64,000 nucleotides of DNA from Klebsiella sp. BIGb0407. GTDB taxonomy: Bacteria > Pseudomonadota > Gammaproteobacteria > Enterobacterales > Enterobacteriaceae. Below are positions 16,582-26,778 of this stretch, piece after piece; position 1 is the stretch's first letter; the number at the start of each line of letters is the position of its first letter. Where the stretch lies: the NCBI RefSeq assembly GCF_024807845.1, contig NZ_JANUEQ010000001.1:868001-932000 (forward strand). Direction: 5' to 3'. The translations under genes and the position numbers were made by a program. The notes under the pieces are model-generated. The model was not told where the DNA came from, did not search any database, and saw nothing but the letters and a program-made list of their open reading frames with translations.

Positions 16582-18537
16582 TTAGAACTGCCACTGTGCA
16601 CCGACATTGTAGTGAGTCTGAGCGCCATCTTTATGCGCGAAACGGCTGCCCACTGAGGTATAAAGGTTAACATTCTCGGTCGCCAGCCACTGAACGCCAA
16701 CGGTTGAACGACCAAAGTCTTTATCCGCTTTACCGACATTAACGCTACGGCTGACACCATCGGCCTGGTCTTGAACGGTAAAGCTGGATTTCAGACCGTC
16801 ACCCATTTCACGTACCCAGGCAACTGTCGCATAAGGCTGGAGTGACATGGTGTTGCTGAAGTCAACTTTGCCATATAAACGCCAGCCCAGACTCGCTTCT
16901 ACAGAGTTCAGATTCTGTTTCTCATAACGGACGCCGGTGCGCAGGTCACCGTTATCGTTAAAGCCGTTGACGCGGTAGTGAGCATAGTCCAGTCCGACCG
17001 TCGGGCCTGCACGAACCGCGCTATAGGAGAAGTCATATCCGCCACTGAGGCGAGCGGTAAAGAACTGTGCATTGGTATGCGCATCCAAATGGTTATCCAG
17101 CAGGACCGGGCCATTGTTTGCTTGTAGGAAGACCGAGCGGCGAGTATCGATAGATGATGTTCCCGCGCTCACTTCACTGCCTAACCATGTCGGGCCAGCT
17201 TGATTATATAAACCGTAGAGACCGACCTGCCAGGTATCGCTGTCCAGGTGACCATCGCGATCCAGTTTATCTTTGTTACGCAACAAACTTAAAGAACCAC
17301 CGACCGTCAGCTCTTCTGCCAGCTGGTAATCCACCAGCCCATAGAGCATTGCCTGGCGGGAACGTTGCTGAGGTTCTTTATCAAAACCACTTGATGGATA
17401 CGCGGTTCCTTCGACACCGACAACGGTATCAAGCGTACCGACACTGCGGGTGCCATTTTGCAGTACCAGCCAGCGCTTATCGGTTAAGTCTTTGACCGAC
17501 TCACGTTGACGTTTCAGGCTGTCCTGTAAGGCATCCTGCATCGCGGCTGCAGAATAGGCAGAGTGCAGCAGATCGGTATTGGATGATTCCAGTAACAGGC
17601 GGGTGACCAGGCGAGAAACATCGCGCAGACGCTCACCAATACGCTCCTGGCCTAAGGCACTGTTCAGGAAAGCTTCATTATCACGCGTCGGATTGTGCCA
17701 GGTTGCGCCGCCGGGGATAGCCGGGTTATCGGTTTGGGTATAACCGTCTAAGTCGCCGAGATCCCAGTTGGTTGCTTCCAGGTAGAGAACCGGAATATCA
17801 AACGCGTTATTAAAGCTATCGCCGTCACTACAACAACCGGTTCCGGCAGGATAAGCAGGGTCACCGCCCGGGTTGGTGGTGATATCGATATTTAACTCTT
17901 TGCCAATCCGCAGCATTTGATCGCGCAGCTTGCCTAGCTCAGGATTAGCCACACTATTGTCACCAGCATGAGCATAGAGTTTATCGCCCGTCACCATACT
18001 GTCGATATTGATCATCCCTTTCAGGTTATCAACGCCGTTTTGGGCAATCAGTTCCCGAACCATGGCTTCTGAGCCAATCAAGCCTTCTTCTTCTGCACCA
18101 AAGGCGGCAAAGACCAAGGTTTTTTCAGTCTGAATACCGCTCAGGTTACGCGCCACTTCGGTCAGGACCGAGGCACCGGATCCATTATCATCGACACCTT
18201 GCAGTGTCGGGCGACCGAAATAGGTATCAAAGTGAGCCCCGGTAATAATGTAGTCGCTGCTCAAGCCGGTATTATAGGCGAGGACGTTTTGCGATGAGCG
18301 CACGGCTCCGCCACGAACAGTATAGCTAAAGTCCTGACGTGTGGTGGTATAGCCCACTCCCATGCGCTCTTCCATCCAGTTTGCCGCACCCGCAAAGTTT
18401 GCGGTACCGCTATAACGCCCCGGATAATCATTAATCAGGGTATCTAAGGTCTCACGAGCATAACTGCCATTTTCATACGCCAGGGCAGGTAAAGACGCAC
18501 AGGCTAACCCTACTGCAACAGCCACTTGCTTCAACAT
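16582..18537 (-). CDS. M28 aminopeptidase with autotransporter beta-barrel
   Basis: 651 residues from the ATG at 18537, preceded by GGAG at 8 bases; a GTG three codons upstream is less likely. Signal peptide residues 1-20 (ends LPALA). The passenger (about 21-300) is an M28 zinc peptidase with all five metal/catalytic positions visible: H102-x-D104 (AHFDTYF), D117 (DDNGSG), E150/E151 (EEEG), D179 (NIDS) and H281 (WHNP). After a helical linker (about 310-360, RLVTRLLLESS...) the C-terminal about 280 residues form an autotransporter barrel ending in W-Q-F, the usual terminal Phe. It should be exposed on or released from the cell surface and trim N-terminal residues from peptides. Confidence 0.92.
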   Translation of the reverse strand: MLKQVAVAVGLACASLPALAYENGSYARETLDTLINDYPGRYSGTANFAGAANWMEERMGVGYTTTRQDFSYTVRGGAVRSSQNVLAYNTGLSSDYIITGAHFDTYFGRPTLQGVDDNGSGASVLTEVARNLSGIQTEKTLVFAAFGAEEEGLIGSEAMVRELIAQNGVDNLKGMINIDSMVTGDKLYAHAGDNSVANPELGKLRDQMLRIGKELNIDITTNPGGDPAYPAGTGCCSDGDSFNNAFDIPVLYLEATNWDLGDLDGYTQTDNPAIPGGATWHNPTRDNEAFLNSALGQERIGERLRDVSRLVTRLLLESSNTDLLHSAYSAAAMQDALQDSLKRQRESVKDLTDKRWLVLQNGTRSVGTLDTVVGVEGTAYPSSGFDKEPQQRSRQAMLYGLVDYQLAEELTVGGSLSLLRNKDKLDRDGHLDSDTWQVGLYGLYNQAGPTWLGSEVSAGTSSIDTRRSVFLQANNGPVLLDNHLDAHTNAQFFTARLSGGYDFSYSAVRAGPTVGLDYAHYRVNGFNDNGDLRTGVRYEKQNLNSVEASLGWRLYGKVDFSNTMSLQPYATVAWVREMGDGLKSSFTVQDQADGVSRSVNVGKADKDFGRSTVGVQWLATENVNLYTSVGSRFAHKDGAQTHYNVGAQWQF

Positions 18538-18995
18538 TATTGCCACTCCATTTCTTTTTATTTTGTTTAAAAATCACAAATATCACAAACTTTATCCTTA
18601 ATTGTATATTTTTTACATATGGACACACAATCGAAACAAATGTGTGCTGGTAGATATGCAAATCATGAAATATCAATAGTTTAAGTATGTTATTTCAGGT
18701 TTAATCATTCAAGTTGGCGTTCTATCTGGTTTTCATCAGAAAGAGCAGTGATATTGGCTGCCGATAAGAAGAAGTGACGGATGGAGTGAGTCAGAAAAAA
18801 ACTTTTTCGCGGTTAAATCCTGCGTATAAACTGCATAAAAATGGCGAGTCATTGTGCTAAAAAATTCAAAAAACCGTTTCATCTACTTGATAATCAATAA
18901 TTTCTCTTCATGGTATTAAATATACTTATGATGCATTAATTGATAGCAGAACAGCTTGAGTAATTTAAACCTTTTACTGACGACTTCCTCGACCA
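18538..18995. other. Gene-free AT-rich spacer
   Basis: 458 bases between the autotransporter start and the end of the apbE-like gene. It must hold the autotransporter promoter (ATTGTATATTTTTTACATATGG region, minus strand). No convincing RNA gene, operator or small frame with a ribosome site was seen. Confidence 0.5.
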
Positions 18996-19928
18996 TCAGG
19001 CCCAGGTCAGCTTATTTCTCAGATTGGTCGTAGTGGCTAATTGCCCGTCCAGGGTAATCACAATAGCCTCCATACCTTCTATATTATTGACGGTTTCCAA
19101 AATACGTCGCGGATCCTGGCCAAAGAGTCTGGTGGTGTAGATATCACAATCCAAAGATTTATCAGCAATAATGGTTAAGGAAGCCACATTGTTGTCGACA
19201 GGATAGCCAGTGTGGCTATCAAAAATGTGGTGATACTGATTGCCGTTATGCTCAAACGTCCGTTCATAGATACCGGAAGTCACGACCGACTGGTTTCTTA
19301 TTTTTACGCTGGCAATGCAGTGGCCCCTTGGCAGAAAAGGGTTTTGTATACCGACATCCCAGTTCGGGTTTTGTTTGGGTGAGTTGCCATAAACCAGCAG
19401 GTTGCCACCAATATCGATCATCGCGGAAACAGGGTCTTTTCCTTTGAAAAAATCCATCACCTTATCGCTGAAATATCCTTTGGCAATGGCACCTAAGTCT
19501 ATTTCCATGCCGTTTCTGGCAAAAAATACCGACTGACGGCCGTCGTCCAGCAGGATACTGGCGGGATCTAAGCGGCCCAATACTCGCCCAATCTCTGCCT
19601 CGCCGGGAACCCTTGCTTCCTGAAAGCCAATACGCCAGAGCTTAATTAACGGGCCAATCGCAATATTTAAAAAACTATTGGGTTCGAGACTATGCTCTCT
19701 GCCTGTTTTGATTAATTCATACAGGTCACTATCAACGGCTACAGGTGCATGCATTGCCGTTTTTTTGAGATCTGATAATTGCGACAGATCCGAGTTAGCA
19801 CTAAAAACCTGTTCGTAATGTTTTAACATGCAACCCGCTTCTGCTAACCATCTCTCAGCCTGATGTCCCTTAAAATAAAGGCGAATTTTGGTTCCCATCA
19901 TATCTAATACTTGGGTGCCCTCTGTCAT
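18996..19928 (-). CDS. FAD:protein FMN transferase (ApbE-like)
   Basis: 310 residues from ATG 19928, chosen because GGGGGA lies 6 bases ahead and it overlaps the LysR stop (TAATG). Family signatures: IDLGAIAKGY (about 165-174), DIGGNLLVYG and HHIFDSHTGYPV, plus a C-terminal acidic metal-binding region. No signal peptide or lipobox, so it is a cytoplasmic form. ApbE enzymes attach FMN through a phosphoester to Thr/Ser of FMN-binding domains. A matching target motif is in the flavoprotein at 21639-24059, so this is very likely its maturation enzyme. Confidence 0.92.
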   Translation of the reverse strand: MTEGTQVLDMMGTKIRLYFKGHQAERWLAEAGCMLKHYEQVFSANSDLSQLSDLKKTAMHAPVAVDSDLYELIKTGREHSLEPNSFLNIAIGPLIKLWRIGFQEARVPGEAEIGRVLGRLDPASILLDDGRQSVFFARNGMEIDLGAIAKGYFSDKVMDFFKGKDPVSAMIDIGGNLLVYGNSPKQNPNWDVGIQNPFLPRGHCIASVKIRNQSVVTSGIYERTFEHNGNQYHHIFDSHTGYPVDNNVASLTIIADKSLDCDIYTTRLFGQDPRRILETVNNIEGMEAIVITLDGQLATTTNLRNKLTWA

Positions 19929-20878
19929 TAATCCCCCTTTCCATACCATGCGTGCTCGGTGGTATCTTTGTAGCGCACAAATGAATCCAGTAATTCTTGC
20001 TCCATAGTGGAAAGAGCCCTGCTACTGTGATGTGCGATAAAATAATCTAAGTTCAATTGTTCAATCGGCAAGGCATAGATATTGTATTTCGCAGGGCAAG
20101 GCTCGACAGCCAGACTTTCAGGAACAAAAGTCACGCCAACACCCGCCATGGCAAGATGTTTTACGGTGGTGATTTCACCACTTTCTAAAATAATAGTGGG
20201 TTTTATTTTATAAATATTCAATAAGTGATCGACTTGCGCCCTGATGGAAGATCCTTTCGACGTTAACACCAGTTTTTGCCGTAATAAGTCTTCCAGCGCA
20301 ATACTCCGGGGTGCAATTACCGCGGTATTTTCCTGGAAAAGTTCGCAGGATGTGGGAATAACCGCAGAATATCCATGCTTTCCCCAAGTAACCACCAGCA
20401 GATTTTCAGCAATATTGCTCGAGTTTTGCCCAATCAAAAAATCTATCTCGCCTTTTAAAAGCCGCTGTTCGTTATTTTCCTGTATATCTTCTATCAGCTC
20501 TATCTGACATTCGGGATGATGGAGCAAAAACTTTGGCAGAAAAAGCGGGATAAGATAGGTGCCGATACTGGCTAATATGCCAATTTTCAAAGTCTTTTTA
20601 TGCAAATCTGTAATAGCCGTGATCTGCCGACGCATATTGGCGTGAACGCTCTCGAGTGAACCCAGATAATCATAGTAAATCTTGCCCTGTTCAGTTAAAC
20701 GATAAGGCAGTTCATTGCGGTTGATAATCTGGCAATTTAATTCGTTTTCAACTCGTTTAATCACCTGGGTTAAATAAGGCTGAGAAATATAGAGGGACTC
20801 GGCAGCCTTGGTGTAATTACTAAATTTTAACAAGGCATTAATATAATATAAGACATGTTGATTATAATATTTTGACAT
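19928..20878 (-). CDS. LysR-type regulator of the flavoprotein cluster
   Basis: A 316-residue LysR protein with N-terminal winged helix-turn-helix (NYTKAAESLYISQPYLTQVIKRVE, residues about 20-43) and a substrate-binding effector domain. It shares an operon with the ApbE-like gene (overlapping TAATG) and is divergent from the two flavoprotein genes, with 147 bases between starts. In related Klebsiella fumarate-reductase loci such a regulator is linked to induction by fumarate or malate without oxygen; that ligand is inferred here. Confidence 0.9.
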   Translation of the reverse strand: MSKYYNQHVLYYINALLKFSNYTKAAESLYISQPYLTQVIKRVENELNCQIINRNELPYRLTEQGKIYYDYLGSLESVHANMRRQITAITDLHKKTLKIGILASIGTYLIPLFLPKFLLHHPECQIELIEDIQENNEQRLLKGEIDFLIGQNSSNIAENLLVVTWGKHGYSAVIPTSCELFQENTAVIAPRSIALEDLLRQKLVLTSKGSSIRAQVDHLLNIYKIKPTIILESGEITTVKHLAMAGVGVTFVPESLAVEPCPAKYNIYALPIEQLNLDYFIAHHSSRALSTMEQELLDSFVRYKDTTEHAWYGKGD

Positions 20879-20942
20879 CTTTTCTTCGTCTCACTCCCTC
20901 ATTTATGCATCATAACAAATTACTTATTAAGTATTAAAATAT

Positions 20943-20957
20943 AGCTATTAGATAGCT
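20943..20957. promoter_or_regulatory. Small inverted repeat in LysR/flavoprotein divergent region
   Basis: AGCTAT-TAG-ATAGCT, a 15-base dyad between the divergent starts. Position and size would suit a LysR binding site, but the match is short and the region AT-rich. Confidence 0.25.
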
Positions 20958-21025
20958 TTTTCATACTGTGTTAAAACCATAATCAGAAAGTGAATATTAT
21001 TTTTACAGTATAGGAAATCCTAAAT

Positions 21026-21634
21026 ATGAACTACTTAGCCATTGTTGGCACCAACTCGAGGGTGTCAACAAACCGCCTGTTACTGCAATTCATCAAAGAG
21101 CACTTTAAACAAGAGGCTCAGATTGAACTATTTGAAATCAAAGATCTACCTGCTTTTTACGAAGCAAAAGATAACCAGACTCCTCTAGAAGTCGAAGCGC
21201 TGTCGGCAAAAATCGCTCAGGCTGATGGCGTGATTATTGCGACCCCGGAGTATGACCATGCTATCCCGGCAGTGCTGAAAAGTGCGCTGGAGTGGATCAG
21301 TTATACCAGTCAGGCGCTTACCGACAAACCCGTCCTGATCGTCGGGGCTTCCCATGGCGCCTTGGGTTCCTCACGCGCACAGGCCCATCTTCGACAGATC
21401 CTCGACTCCCCGGAACTTGCGGCGCGTATTATGCCGAGCAGCGAATTCCTGTTAGGTAAATCACAGGTCGCCTTTAATGCCAGCGGTAACTTAATCGATG
21501 AACAAAAGCGGGCTGAACTCGATGAGATTTTTAGAGAATTTGTGCTGTTTACCCGACTGATAACAAAACTCTTATCGGAAAAAGTTGCGATAAAAAAAGC
21601 TAAAAAATACGCATGGCAAACTCAGGAGGCGTGA
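21026..21634 (+). CDS. NADPH-dependent FMN reductase family protein
   Basis: 202 residues of the flavodoxin-like NADPH-dependent FMN reductase family. The FMN phosphate loop is the N-terminal IVGTNSR.STNR pattern (residues 5-15), and the ring-contacting loop is [23 protein letters not shown]-like ([10 protein letters not shown], about 73-82). It is a clear paralogue of the first 180 residues of the next protein, 4 bases downstream, so it either supplies reduced flavin or arose by partial duplication. Ribosome site is weak (AGGAAATCCTAAAT). Confidence 0.9.
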   Translation: MNYLAIVGTNSRVSTNRLLLQFIKEHFKQEAQIELFEIKDLPAFYEAKDNQTPLEVEALSAKIAQADGVIIATPEYDHAIPAVLKSALEWISYTSQALTDKPVLIVGASHGALGSSRAQAHLRQILDSPELAARIMPSSEFLLGKSQVAFNASGNLIDEQKRAELDEIFREFVLFTRLITKLLSEKVAIKKAKKYAWQTQEA

Positions 21635-21638
21635 AAAA

Positions 21639-24059
21639 ATGAAATTTACCGCGATCGTTGGAACCACGTCTCCAAAGTCCTATAACCGGACTCTGCTTCA
21701 GTTCATGCAAGCGCATTTTAAAGACAAAGCAGAAATTGAACTGTTAGAAATCCAGGATGTTCCCCTATTCAACCAGGATAATCCCTCAAATAGCCCGGCT
21801 CTGTTAAATATTAACCAAAAAATTATGGCCAGTGACGGGGTGATTATTGCTACCCCGGAATACAACCACTCTATTCCTTCGAGCTTAAAGAGCTTGCTTG
21901 AATGGCTGAGCTACGAGCTTCACCCTCTTGATGGTAAGCCTGTGATGATCCTGGGGGCTTCCATTGATTCCCAGGGCTCCTCCCGTGCTCAGCTGCATCT
22001 ACGGCAGATACTGGATGCGCCGGGGGTTAATGCGAATGTGATGCCCGGATACGAATTCTTACTTGGCCATGCTCAACAGGCTTTTGATGATAACGGCCAG
22101 TTGAGCAACCAGGGCACTATCGACTTTCTGGAGATCTGCTTCTTACGCTTTATGCGTTTTGCCAGAATCTCGAACCAGCTCAATGAAGAAGAGGACTTCT
22201 CTTTCGCACCGGGCACCTATGAAGTCCAGGCCCTTGGCCACGGTGGCGCGCTGCCAATGAAGGTTTCCTTCAGCGAAAAGAAAATTGAGCGCATTGATAT
22301 CGACACGGCCGGTGAGACAGAAGGTCTGGCCGATGTGGTGTTTATCAGGATCCCTGACAAAATTATCGAAGGGCAAACGCTTAATGTGGATGCACTGTCG
22401 GGTGCCTCGGAGACCAGTAATGCCGTGATTGATGGCGTTGCCAGGGCGGTTAAACTGGCCGGTGTGAACCCTGATATCTTAAAAAAACGCCCGAAACCCG
22501 CCAGCAGTTTGAATCGCGGTGATGAAGAGTTTACCTGTGATGTGGTGGTGATTGGCGGCGGCGGCGCGGGTTTAAGTGCAGCGGCAACCGTCTTACAGGC
22601 AGGCAAGAGCGCCATCGTCCTGGAAAAATACCCGGCCGTGGGGGGCAATACTATCCGTACCGGGGGGCCTATTAACGCCGCTGACCCTGAGTGGCAGAGA
22701 ACCTTTGACGAAAACCCTGGTGAAAGACATACCATTGAGACCTTAATCAGCACGGATGAAAATGAGATTCACCCGGAGTATCTGGCAGATTTCAGGGCTC
22801 TGAAAAATGAATTCGCTCGCTACCAGCAACAATTTGGCAGCAATAAAGGGTATCTGTTTGACTCTCACCTGCTTCACAGAATGCAGACCTATTTCGGCGG
22901 TAAGCGTACTGACCTTGAAGGAAATAGCATTTACGGGCAATACGACCTGGTTCGGGTGTTAACAGACCATGCGCTGGAAAGTGTCAAATGGCTTGAGAGT
23001 ATCGGCGTTGAGTATGACAAGGATATTGTCTTTGCCCCGGTGGGAGCACTCTGGCGCCGCGGTCATAAACCTGTCAAAAAGTATGGCACCGCGTTTATTC
23101 TGGCACTAAGCAAACATATAGAAGCGCTGTCAGGAACTATTCTGACCGATAGTCCGGCAAAGGAATTTCTTATTGAAGAGGGAGAAATAAAAGGGGTAAT
23201 TGCTCGCGGTGCGAACGGACAAAAAATTACCGTTCATGCCAAAGCGGTGGTCCTGGCGTCAGGGGGTTTTGGTGCGAATACGCAGATGCTCAAACAGTAC
23301 AACACCTACTGGAGCCATATTGCCGATGATATCAAGACAACCAATTCAAGTGCCATGACCGGGGACGGAATTCTTCTTGGTCAGTCTGTCGGCGCAGGCT
23401 TAACGGGGATGGGCTTTACTCAAATGATGCCCGTCGCAGACCCGAATACCGGTGAGCTCTTCAGTGGTCTTCAAGTTCCACCGGAAAATTTCGTGATTGT
23501 GAACAAACAAGGAAAGCGTTTCATCAATGAATTCGCCGGGCGAGACGTGCTGACCAAAGCGGCACTCGCCGAAGGTGGCCTGTTCTATCTGATTGCTGAT
23601 GATGAGATAAAGAAAACCGCGGCAAATACCAGCCAGGAGAAAATTGACCGCCAGGTTGAAGCCGGTACTCTGTTTAAAGCCGATACACTTGCAGAGTTAG
23701 CGCTTAAGGTCGGCATGGTTCCTGAAGTGCTGATAGATACCGTTAATAAATATAACAGCTATGTAGAAGCAGGAGCTGACCCTGAATTCCACAAAGATAC
23801 TTTTAGTTTAAAAGTGGAAAAAGCCCCTTTCTATGCCACACCGAGACAACCCGCGGTTCACCACACAATGGGCGGACTTAAGATTGATACCGCTACCCGG
23901 GTTCTGGATGACAACAACCAACCCATCAAGAACCTGTATGCTGCGGGTGAAGTCGCCGGCGGCATTCATGCGGGTAACCGACTGGGCGGTAATGCGTTAG
24001 CCGATATCTTTACTTTTGGCCGAATTGCCGGAAAAACGGCGATAAATGAAATGAAATAG
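21639..24059 (+). CDS. Soluble NADH:fumarate oxidoreductase-type flavoprotein (three flavin domains)
   Basis: 806 residues. Domain 1 (about 1-180) is an NADPH-dependent FMN reductase ([14 protein letters not shown] loop). Domain 2 (about 190-270) is FMN_bind with the flavinylation motif D251-A-L-S-G-A-S257-E-T, in which S257 is the expected FMN-linked residue. Domain 3 (about 290-806) is an FAD_binding_2/fumarate reductase flavoprotein: GGGGAGLS at 306-313, GGNTIRTGG and a C-terminal [21 protein letters not shown]. This architecture equals the cytoplasmic NADH:fumarate reductase of Klebsiella pneumoniae. It would use fumarate (or a related acid such as urocanate) as electron acceptor under anaerobiosis. 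ApbE and LysR are alongside. AGGAG ribosome site 10 bases ahead. Confidence 0.93.
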   Translation: MKFTAIVGTTSPKSYNRTLLQFMQAHFKDKAEIELLEIQDVPLFNQDNPSNSPALLNINQKIMASDGVIIATPEYNHSIPSSLKSLLEWLSYELHPLDGKPVMILGASIDSQGSSRAQLHLRQILDAPGVNANVMPGYEFLLGHAQQAFDDNGQLSNQGTIDFLEICFLRFMRFARISNQLNEEEDFSFAPGTYEVQALGHGGALPMKVSFSEKKIERIDIDTAGETEGLADVVFIRIPDKIIEGQTLNVDALSGASETSNAVIDGVARAVKLAGVNPDILKKRPKPASSLNRGDEEFTCDVVVIGGGGAGLSAAATVLQAGKSAIVLEKYPAVGGNTIRTGGPINAADPEWQRTFDENPGERHTIETLISTDENEIHPEYLADFRALKNEFARYQQQFGSNKGYLFDSHLLHRMQTYFGGKRTDLEGNSIYGQYDLVRVLTDHALESVKWLESIGVEYDKDIVFAPVGALWRRGHKPVKKYGTAFILALSKHIEALSGTILTDSPAKEFLIEEGEIKGVIARGANGQKITVHAKAVVLASGGFGANTQMLKQYNTYWSHIADDIKTTNSSAMTGDGILLGQSVGAGLTGMGFTQMMPVADPNTGELFSGLQVPPENFVIVNKQGKRFINEFAGRDVLTKAALAEGGLFYLIADDEIKKTAANTSQEKIDRQVEAGTLFKADTLAELALKVGMVPEVLIDTVNKYNSYVEAGADPEFHKDTFSLKVEKAPFYATPRQPAVHHTMGGLKIDTATRVLDDNNQPIKNLYAAGEVAGGIHAGNRLGGNALADIFTFGRIAGKTAINEMK

Positions 24060-24073
24060 CGCATAACAAATAG

Positions 24074-24110
24074 AGTCAGAGAGGCCGAGTAATACCCGCC
24101 CTCTCTGACT
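24074..24110. terminator. Terminator between convergent flavoprotein and binding-protein genes
   Basis: AGTCAGAGAGG (24074-24084) pairs perfectly with CCTCTCTGACT (24100-24110), an 11-bp stem with a 15-base loop, 14 bases after the flavoprotein stop. Confidence 0.65.
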
Positions 24111-24135
24111 TCGTAGACATGTACGCTCTTGCATT

Positions 24136-25425
24136 TTAATCGGCTAACACATTTTGCCTTTTCAGCTCTTCATTAACGCTGTTATTAATCCCGACTAAAT
24201 CTGCCGCAATATCTCCTTTACAGTTGGCGAAAATTTTATTAAAGCCATCGGCGGTAATTTGTCTTACCGGGATCCAGTTGGGGATTTGTGGCATATAACG
24301 CCCATCCCGGGCATAGGTTTCGGCAAATACTTCCCAGCCGGGATCTTCCCGGTAATCTTTAATATTCAGTTTTTTATTCACCGGCAGTCTGACAATCGGC
24401 ATCGATGTACTCCCAGCTGCCATACCTATTTCCTGTCCTTCCGGTGAAATAATAAATTCGAGAAATTTATTAGCAGCAGATTTATTTTTACTGGTTTTCA
24501 TTAAAAAAGCCGTAGTGCCTTCAGCCATTGAAATACTCCCGTCCGGTCCCGCTGGCGGAGCAATAACCCGGTATTTTCCTTTGCCCGGATCTTTATCAAA
24601 CAGCGCAATATGATAGGGTCCGGATGAATACATACCAGACTGCCCGGAACGGAATGAAACGTTCGCATCAGCGGTAGTATGGTTAATCGCGCCCGGCTGA
24701 GCGGTACCCTCGCACACCATACCACGTAAGAATGCCATTGCTTCTGCGGCTTGCTTACTGTCCAGTGCCCCTTTAAATTTACCTGGCTGGGTTTCAGTTA
24801 AATAATGTCCTCCTGCCTGCCAGAGATAAGAAGAAGAAAAAGAGCTGGCATAACCTCGGGTTGTCGACAGCGGCATGGTAAAACCATAGGTATCATTTTT
24901 GCCGTTGCCATCCGGGTCATCAAAGGTAAAAGCATAGGCAACTTTTTTAATCTCATCCCAGGTTTTGGGCGGCTGCAAACCTAATTTATCCAGCCAGTCG
25001 GTACGAATAAACAGGGCATAGGTATGGGCGGAAGTCGGCACGCCGTAATATTTTCCATCTGGTAACTGAGTCGATTTCCAGGCCGCCGGATAAATATCAT
25101 CTCCGCCCTTTAATTTAGAGGGATCAATTTCATCAATAATCCCCAGCTGGGCTAACTGCCCGACGACAATCGCATCATTAAACACCACGTCAGGTAAAGC
25201 GTTGCCCGTTGCGGCCCGTGCCAGTCGCTGATCAAAATCAGTCACGGCATTAAAATAATTAATGGTAATGCCGGTATTTTCTTTAAATTTATCGGCGAGT
25301 TGCTGGTAAATAACTTTTGAGTCGTTACTCGCTCTGATCCAGACACTCAATTCTTCAGCTACTGTTACAGGGGAAATAGATAATGCTACGGCGATTCCAA
25401 GCGCTTTCGTTTTTAATTTCATCAT
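24136..25425 (-). CDS. Orphan ABC sugar-type extracellular solute-binding protein
   Basis: 429 residues from ATG 25425 (AGGA 5 bases ahead; a second ATG follows directly). Signal peptide of about 22 residues (ends PVTVA|EE). The fold is family 1 solute-binding protein (MalE/UgpB-like): ELSVWIRASNDS at the N-terminus, F...TGI.I.Y..., LPDVVF.D, YGVPTSAHTYALFIRTDWLDKLGL, and AA.KFLEFIISPEGQ near the end. Substrate probably a sugar or oligosaccharide. No permease or ATPase gene is adjacent, so it must share a transporter encoded elsewhere or be a remnant of a larger operon. Confidence 0.88.
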   Translation of the reverse strand: MMKLKTKALGIAVALSISPVTVAEELSVWIRASNDSKVIYQQLADKFKENTGITINYFNAVTDFDQRLARAATGNALPDVVFNDAIVVGQLAQLGIIDEIDPSKLKGGDDIYPAAWKSTQLPDGKYYGVPTSAHTYALFIRTDWLDKLGLQPPKTWDEIKKVAYAFTFDDPDGNGKNDTYGFTMPLSTTRGYASSFSSSYLWQAGGHYLTETQPGKFKGALDSKQAAEAMAFLRGMVCEGTAQPGAINHTTADANVSFRSGQSGMYSSGPYHIALFDKDPGKGKYRVIAPPAGPDGSISMAEGTTAFLMKTSKNKSAANKFLEFIISPEGQEIGMAAGSTSMPIVRLPVNKKLNIKDYREDPGWEVFAETYARDGRYMPQIPNWIPVRQITADGFNKIFANCKGDIAADLVGINNSVNEELKRQNVLAD

Positions 25426-25668
25426 GTCATTCCTGTTTTCCGTAAATAACAAATAAATACAAGATCGGAAAAATGATAAAATTGCATTTCATATTTATCA
25501 ATATGCTGTTTTATAAATATGAATTTAATACCAGGCACTGTGCTTTGAATCACTATTAATTTTTTGGCTGATTTTTTAACTCACTGATATGAATACTTAT
25601 ACCCTATTAACCCCTTTTCCCCGACTGAAGGTTACCCTGAGGAAAAAGGGCTTATTCTGTGATGGCGG

Positions 25669-26610
25669 TTACATCGCTACCTGTCTGGCACTTTCCGCAC
25701 GTAACCAGTTATAGAGCAGCTGACCATCCTGCGTCATTTCACTGTCCGAGCGAATACAGAGGTGGTAATTACGCCCGTCATCCAGCGGCAAGTCCCAGAG
25801 TTTAACCAGTTCGCCGCTTTCAAGGTAAGGGGTTATCAGCGGCTCACGCATCAGGGCACAGCCCAACCCAGCCTGAACCGCAGCCAGTGTCAGTAAGCCA
25901 TCTTCAAACATTGGCCCGCTGCGACGAACGGGGCGACGAACGTTTTGTTGAAGAAACCACTGATTCCAGCTGGTACGCTCCTCATCATGCAGTAATGGCA
26001 TTTGTAGTAACTGTTCCGGCGTATCGATATGACCATGTACGCGAATAAACTCGCGGCTGGCAACCGGAACCATTTTCCCGGAGATCAAGGGTTCTGTCTG
26101 ATAGCCTGTCCACTGCCCGCTGCCAAAGCGAATCGACATGTCTGAAGCATCACTCAGGTAGTTACGGTGATTAGCGTAAATCACGTTGATCTCAATTTGC
26201 GGATTAGCACGCATAAATACCGGTAAACGAGGGATAAACCAGCCCATACCAAACAGCGGGATCAGGCTGATGGTCACTTGCCGGGTTTGAACCTGCTCCA
26301 CCAGATGCTCTGTCGCCTGCCGCAATACGCTAAATGCAGTCCGGATCGAACGGTAGTACTCCCGTCCCTGGACACTCAGCACCAGCCCACGACCGTGACG
26401 TTCGGTCAGGGGTAATTGCAGGAAATCTTCCAGCATACGTAGCTGATGACTGACCGCCGAAGGCGATATATCCAGCTCTTGTGCGGCAAGGGTTATGCTG
26501 CCGGTGCGCGCAATAGCTTCAAAAGCACGTACCGCACGCAGAGGAGGATCGTTGGCCAGTTGGCCTTCCTGACGTAAACCTGGTGCCGCTGATTGTTCTG
26601 TTTTTTTCAT
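25669..26610 (-). CDS. LysR-type regulator (GcvA-like), divergent from the ABC/ATC operon
   Basis: 313 residues with a LysR helix-turn-helix (GSITLAAQELDISPSAVSHQ, residues about 37-56) and the GcvA-subgroup pattern LRAVRAFEAIARTGS and SVQGREYY. It is divergent from the importer operon beginning at 26779, with 168 bases between, the standard arrangement for local activation. The effector is unknown; a substrate of that operon (a thiazoline or N-carbamoyl amino acid) is the simplest guess. Confidence 0.9.
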   Translation of the reverse strand: MKKTEQSAAPGLRQEGQLANDPPLRAVRAFEAIARTGSITLAAQELDISPSAVSHQLRMLEDFLQLPLTERHGRGLVLSVQGREYYRSIRTAFSVLRQATEHLVEQVQTRQVTISLIPLFGMGWFIPRLPVFMRANPQIEINVIYANHRNYLSDASDMSIRFGSGQWTGYQTEPLISGKMVPVASREFIRVHGHIDTPEQLLQMPLLHDEERTSWNQWFLQQNVRRPVRRSGPMFEDGLLTLAAVQAGLGCALMREPLITPYLESGELVKLWDLPLDDGRNYHLCIRSDSEMTQDGQLLYNWLRAESARQVAM

Positions 26611-26778
26611 ATGATGACTTCATTAAGGTTAATGAGTTGTATCATGATTTTAAAATACCTTTAAAATCAATAAAGTAATAACCATACAAAACATAATAAG
26701 AAAGAAGATATCCGTATTTCACAATTTAATTCAATTATCGGATGGTAGCCGAAAATAGAGCAATTCTGTGAGTCAATT

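Noticed and set aside
18760-18767. GCCGATAA, identical to a sigma-28 -10 element, in the spacer after the autotransporter gene (plus strand).
   Set aside because: No acceptable -35 at the right spacing, and no plus-strand gene follows for over 2 kb.
18852-18911. 19-codon frame beginning MASHCAKKF in the spacer before the apbE-like gene.
   Set aside because: No ribosome-binding site and no coupling or conservation evidence.
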